A stretch of 64,000 nucleotides of DNA, from assembly GCA_030063045.1 (NCBI GenBank), contig JAQSEB010000112.1:1-64000 (forward strand), in the 5' to 3' direction. This stretch comes from Pratylenchus scribneri. Lineage: Eukaryota; Nematoda; Chromadorea; Rhabditida; Pratylenchidae. The notes under the pieces are model-generated. The model was given only the letters and a program-made list of their open reading frames with translations, was not told where the DNA came from and did not search any database. Each line of letters opens with the position of its first letter. Position 1 is the first letter of the stretch. Position numbers and translations under genes: made by a program. This document shows, in pieces, positions 61,501-64,000 of the stretch.

Positions 61501-63000
61501 GAGAAATAGCGATTTTAAACTTTTTTTCTAAAAACTCATAGAAAATTTCAATTTCAAATATTTCAAATACATGTATGGCCTAGAATCTGCCTAAAAAATA
61601 CTATTAGAAAAGATTGAGAGGAATAATATTAAAATTCCAAAGAGAAATAGCGATTTTAAACTTTTTTTCTAAAAACTCATAGAAAATTTCAATTTCAAAT
61701 ATTTCAAATACATGTATGGCCTAGAATCTGCCTAAAAAATACTATTAGAAAAGATTGAGGGGAATAATATTAAAATTCCAAAGAGAAATAGCGATTTTAA
61801 ACTTTATTCTTAAAACTCATAGAAAATTTCAATTTCAAATATTTCAAATACATGTATGGCCTAGAATCTGCCTAAAAAATACTATTAGAAAAGATTGAGA
61901 GGAATAATATTAAAATTCCAAAGAGAAATAGCGATTTTAAAATTTTTTTCTAAAAACTCATAGAAAATTTCAATTTCAAATATTTCAAATACATGTATGG
62001 CCTAGAATCTACTTAAAAAATACTAATAGAAAAGATTGAGGGGAATAATATTAAAATTCCGAAGAGAAATAACCATTTTAAACTTTTTTTCTGAAAACTC
62101 ATAGAAAATTTCAATTTCAAAAATTTCAAATACATGTATGGCCTAGAATCAGCTTAAAAATTACTATTAGAAAAGATTGAGGGGAATAATATTAAAATTC
62201 CGAAGAGAAATAACCATTTTAAACTTTTTTTCTGAAAACTCATAGAAAATTTCAATTTCAATATTTTCAAATACATGTATGGCCTAGAATCTGCCTAAAA
62301 AATACTATTAGAAAAGATTGAGTGGAATAATATTAAAATTCCAAAGAGAAATAGCGATTTTAAACTTTATTCTTAAAACTCATAGAAAATTTCAATTTCA
62401 AATATTTCAAATACATGTATGGCCTAGAATCTGCCTAAAAAATACTATTAGAAAAGATTGAGAGGAATAATATTAAAATTCCAAAGAGAAATAGCGATTT
62501 TAAAATTTTTTTCTAAAAACTCATAGAAAATTTCAATTTCAAATATTTCAAATACATGTATGGCCTAGAATCTACTTAAAAAATACTAATAGAAAAGATT
62601 GAGGGGAATAATATTAAAATTCCGAAGAGAAATAACCATTTTAAACTTTTTTTCTGAAAACTCATAGAAAATTTCAATTTCAAAAATTTCAAATACATGT
62701 ATGGCCTAGAATCAGCTTAAAAATTACTATTAGAAAAGATTGAGGGGAATAATATTAAAATTCCGAAGAGAAATAACCATTTTAAACTTTTTTTCTGAAA
62801 ACTCATAGAAAATTTCAATTTCAATATTTTCAAATACATGTATGGCCTAGAATCTGCCTAAAAAATACTATTAGAAAAGATTGAGTGGAATAATATTAAA
62901 ATTCCAAAGAGAAATAGCGATTTTAAACTTTTTTTCTAAAAACTCATAGAAAATTTCAATTTCAAATATTTCAAATACATGTATGGCCTAGAATCTGCCT
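49560..63000 (+). repeat. Distal satellite zone with recurring AACCATTTT / AATCAGCTT cassette
   Basis: A distinctive cassette contains monomers with AACCATTTTAAAC and TCTGAAAACTC, joined by GAATCAGCTTAAAAATTACT, then a monomer with CAATATTTTC. It occurs with the AATCAGC marker at about 49720, 55904, 60762, 62148 and 62711. Between the copies, ordered runs of type 1 and TTTATTCTT monomers repeat as larger blocks. Five monomers of 120 bp, each lacking the same 21 bp, occur only in this zone (starts near 56210, 58580, 59685, 61070 and 63020). Confidence 0.8.
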
Positions 63001-64000
63001 AAAAAATACTATTAGAAAAGATTGAGAGGAATAATAGCGACTTTAAACTTTTTTTCTAAAAACTCATAGAAAATTTCAATTTCAAATATTTCAAATACAT
63101 GTATGGCCTAGAATCTGCCTAAAAAATACTATTAGAAAAGATTGAGGGGAATAATATTAAAATTCCAAAGAGAAATAGCGATTTTAAAATTTTTTTCTAA
63201 AAACTTATAGAAAATTTCAATTTCAAATATTTCAAATACATGTATGGCCTAGAATCTGCCTAAAAAATACTATTAGAAAAGATTGAGGAGAATAATATTA
63301 AAATTCTGAAGAGAAATAACGATTTTAAATTTTTTTCTTAAAACTCATAGAAAATTTCAATTTCAAATATTTCAAATACATGTATGGCCTAGAATCTGCC
63401 TAAAAAATACTATTAGAAAAGATTGAGGAGAATAATATTAAAATTCTGAAGAGAAATAACGATTTTAAATTTTTTTCTTAAAACTCATAGAAAATTTCAA
63501 TTTCAAATATTTCAAATACATGTATGGCCTAGAATCTGCCTAAAAAATACTATTAGAAAAGATTGAGGAGAATAATATTAAAATTCTGAAGAGAAATAAC
63601 GATTTTAAACTTTTTTTCTTAAAACTCATAGAAAATTTCAATTTCAAATATTTCAAATACATGTATAACCTAGAATCTGCCTAAAAAATACTATTAGAAA
63701 AGATTGAGTGGAATAATATTAAAATTCCAAAGAGAAATAGCGATTTTAAACTTTTTTTCTAAAAACTCATAGAAAATTTCAATTTCAAATATTTCAAATA
63801 CATGTATGGCCTAGAATCTGCCTAGAAAATACTATTAGAAAAGATTGAGGGGAATAATATTAAAATTCCAAAGAGAAATAGCGATTTTAAACTTTTTTTC
63901 TTAAAACTCATAGAAAATTTCAATTTCAAATATTTCAAATACATGTATGGCCTAGAATCTGCCTAAAAAATACTATTAGAAAAGATTGAGGAGAATAATA

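Larger units (their letters stand above)
36780..64000 (+). repeat. Satellite DNA array, 141-bp monomer, ~193 copies, runs off the right edge
   Basis: The unit begins TACTATTAGAAAAGATTGAG, passes through GCGATTTTAAACTTTTTTTC and CAAATACATGTATGGCCTAG, and ends AATCTGCCTAAAAAA. Successive starts at 36780, 36921, 37062, 37203 and 37344 give a period of exactly 141 bp. All monomers point the same way. Main variants are type 1 (TTCCAAAGAGAAATAGCG with TTTCAATTTCAAATATTTC), type 2 (ATCCGAAGAGAAATAACG with TTACAATTTTAAAAATTTC), and forms with TTTATTCTTAAAACTC, CCAACGAG, or AACCATTTTAAA with TCTGAAAACTC. The array is about 75 percent AT and contains no gene. A length close to that of nucleosomal DNA is common for centromeric or heterochromatic satellites, but no centromere role is shown. 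Confidence 0.98.

Noticed and set aside
36780..64000. CRISPR-like array
   Set aside because: The 141-bp units are contiguous without unique spacers, in a eukaryotic context; this is satellite DNA.

Overview
The window looks like nuclear DNA of a nematode. It is very AT-rich, coding exons are short, and introns mostly end in TTTTAG or TTTCAG. The genes resemble nematode families: an SLC22-type transporter, an expanded F-box-like family and a large RCC1-repeat protein. A plant-parasitic (tylenchid) nematode is my best guess, but nothing here proves the genus. All gene models below were joined by hand from splice signals, reading-frame phase and homology between copies; they are not confirmed by transcripts.

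Layout. Positions 1-360 hold degenerate G-rich, telomere-like sequence and poly-C runs, followed by the last exon of a gene that enters from the left (365-543). Positions 1286-8305 (+) hold a 13-exon SLC22/major-facilitator transporter whose introns carry a 40-bp minisatellite, a non-autonomous hAT element with an 8-bp target duplication, a foldback MITE, a GAA/GAT microsatellite and another MITE. A second hAT-like element (8445-9219) lies between this gene and the next. Positions 9326-20656 (-) hold three tandem paralogues of an F-box-like family (called A, B and C here) with conserved exon structure. Each has at least one visible lesion: a 1-bp frameshift in A, an in-frame TGA in B, and a lost splice acceptor plus a frameshift in C. 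Copy C has also duplicated exons 4-5-6 in tandem, in frame. Many MITEs and a third hAT-like element sit in their introns and spacers. Positions about 21785-35209 (+) hold one large gene of about 20 exons and about 1,700 residues. It has a beta-propeller-like N-terminus, a helical region, RCC1 repeats, a low-complexity linker and a Cys-rich C-terminus. Its layout recalls the claret/GLO-4 type of RCC1 protein. Positions 35210-36779 are AT-rich spacer with one doubtful minus-strand exon.

From 36780 to the right end (64000, still continuing) the window is a single satellite array of a 141-bp monomer, roughly 193 copies in one orientation. It contains several monomer subtypes, higher-order duplications (offsets of about 2,393 bp and 5,068 bp) and a recurring 21-bp-deleted monomer. 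The most notable features are this near-nucleosome-length satellite with higher-order structure, the three hAT-like elements with exact 8-bp target duplications and GC-rich or ATCGT-rich subterminal repeats, and the decaying F-box-like cluster with internal exon-module duplication.
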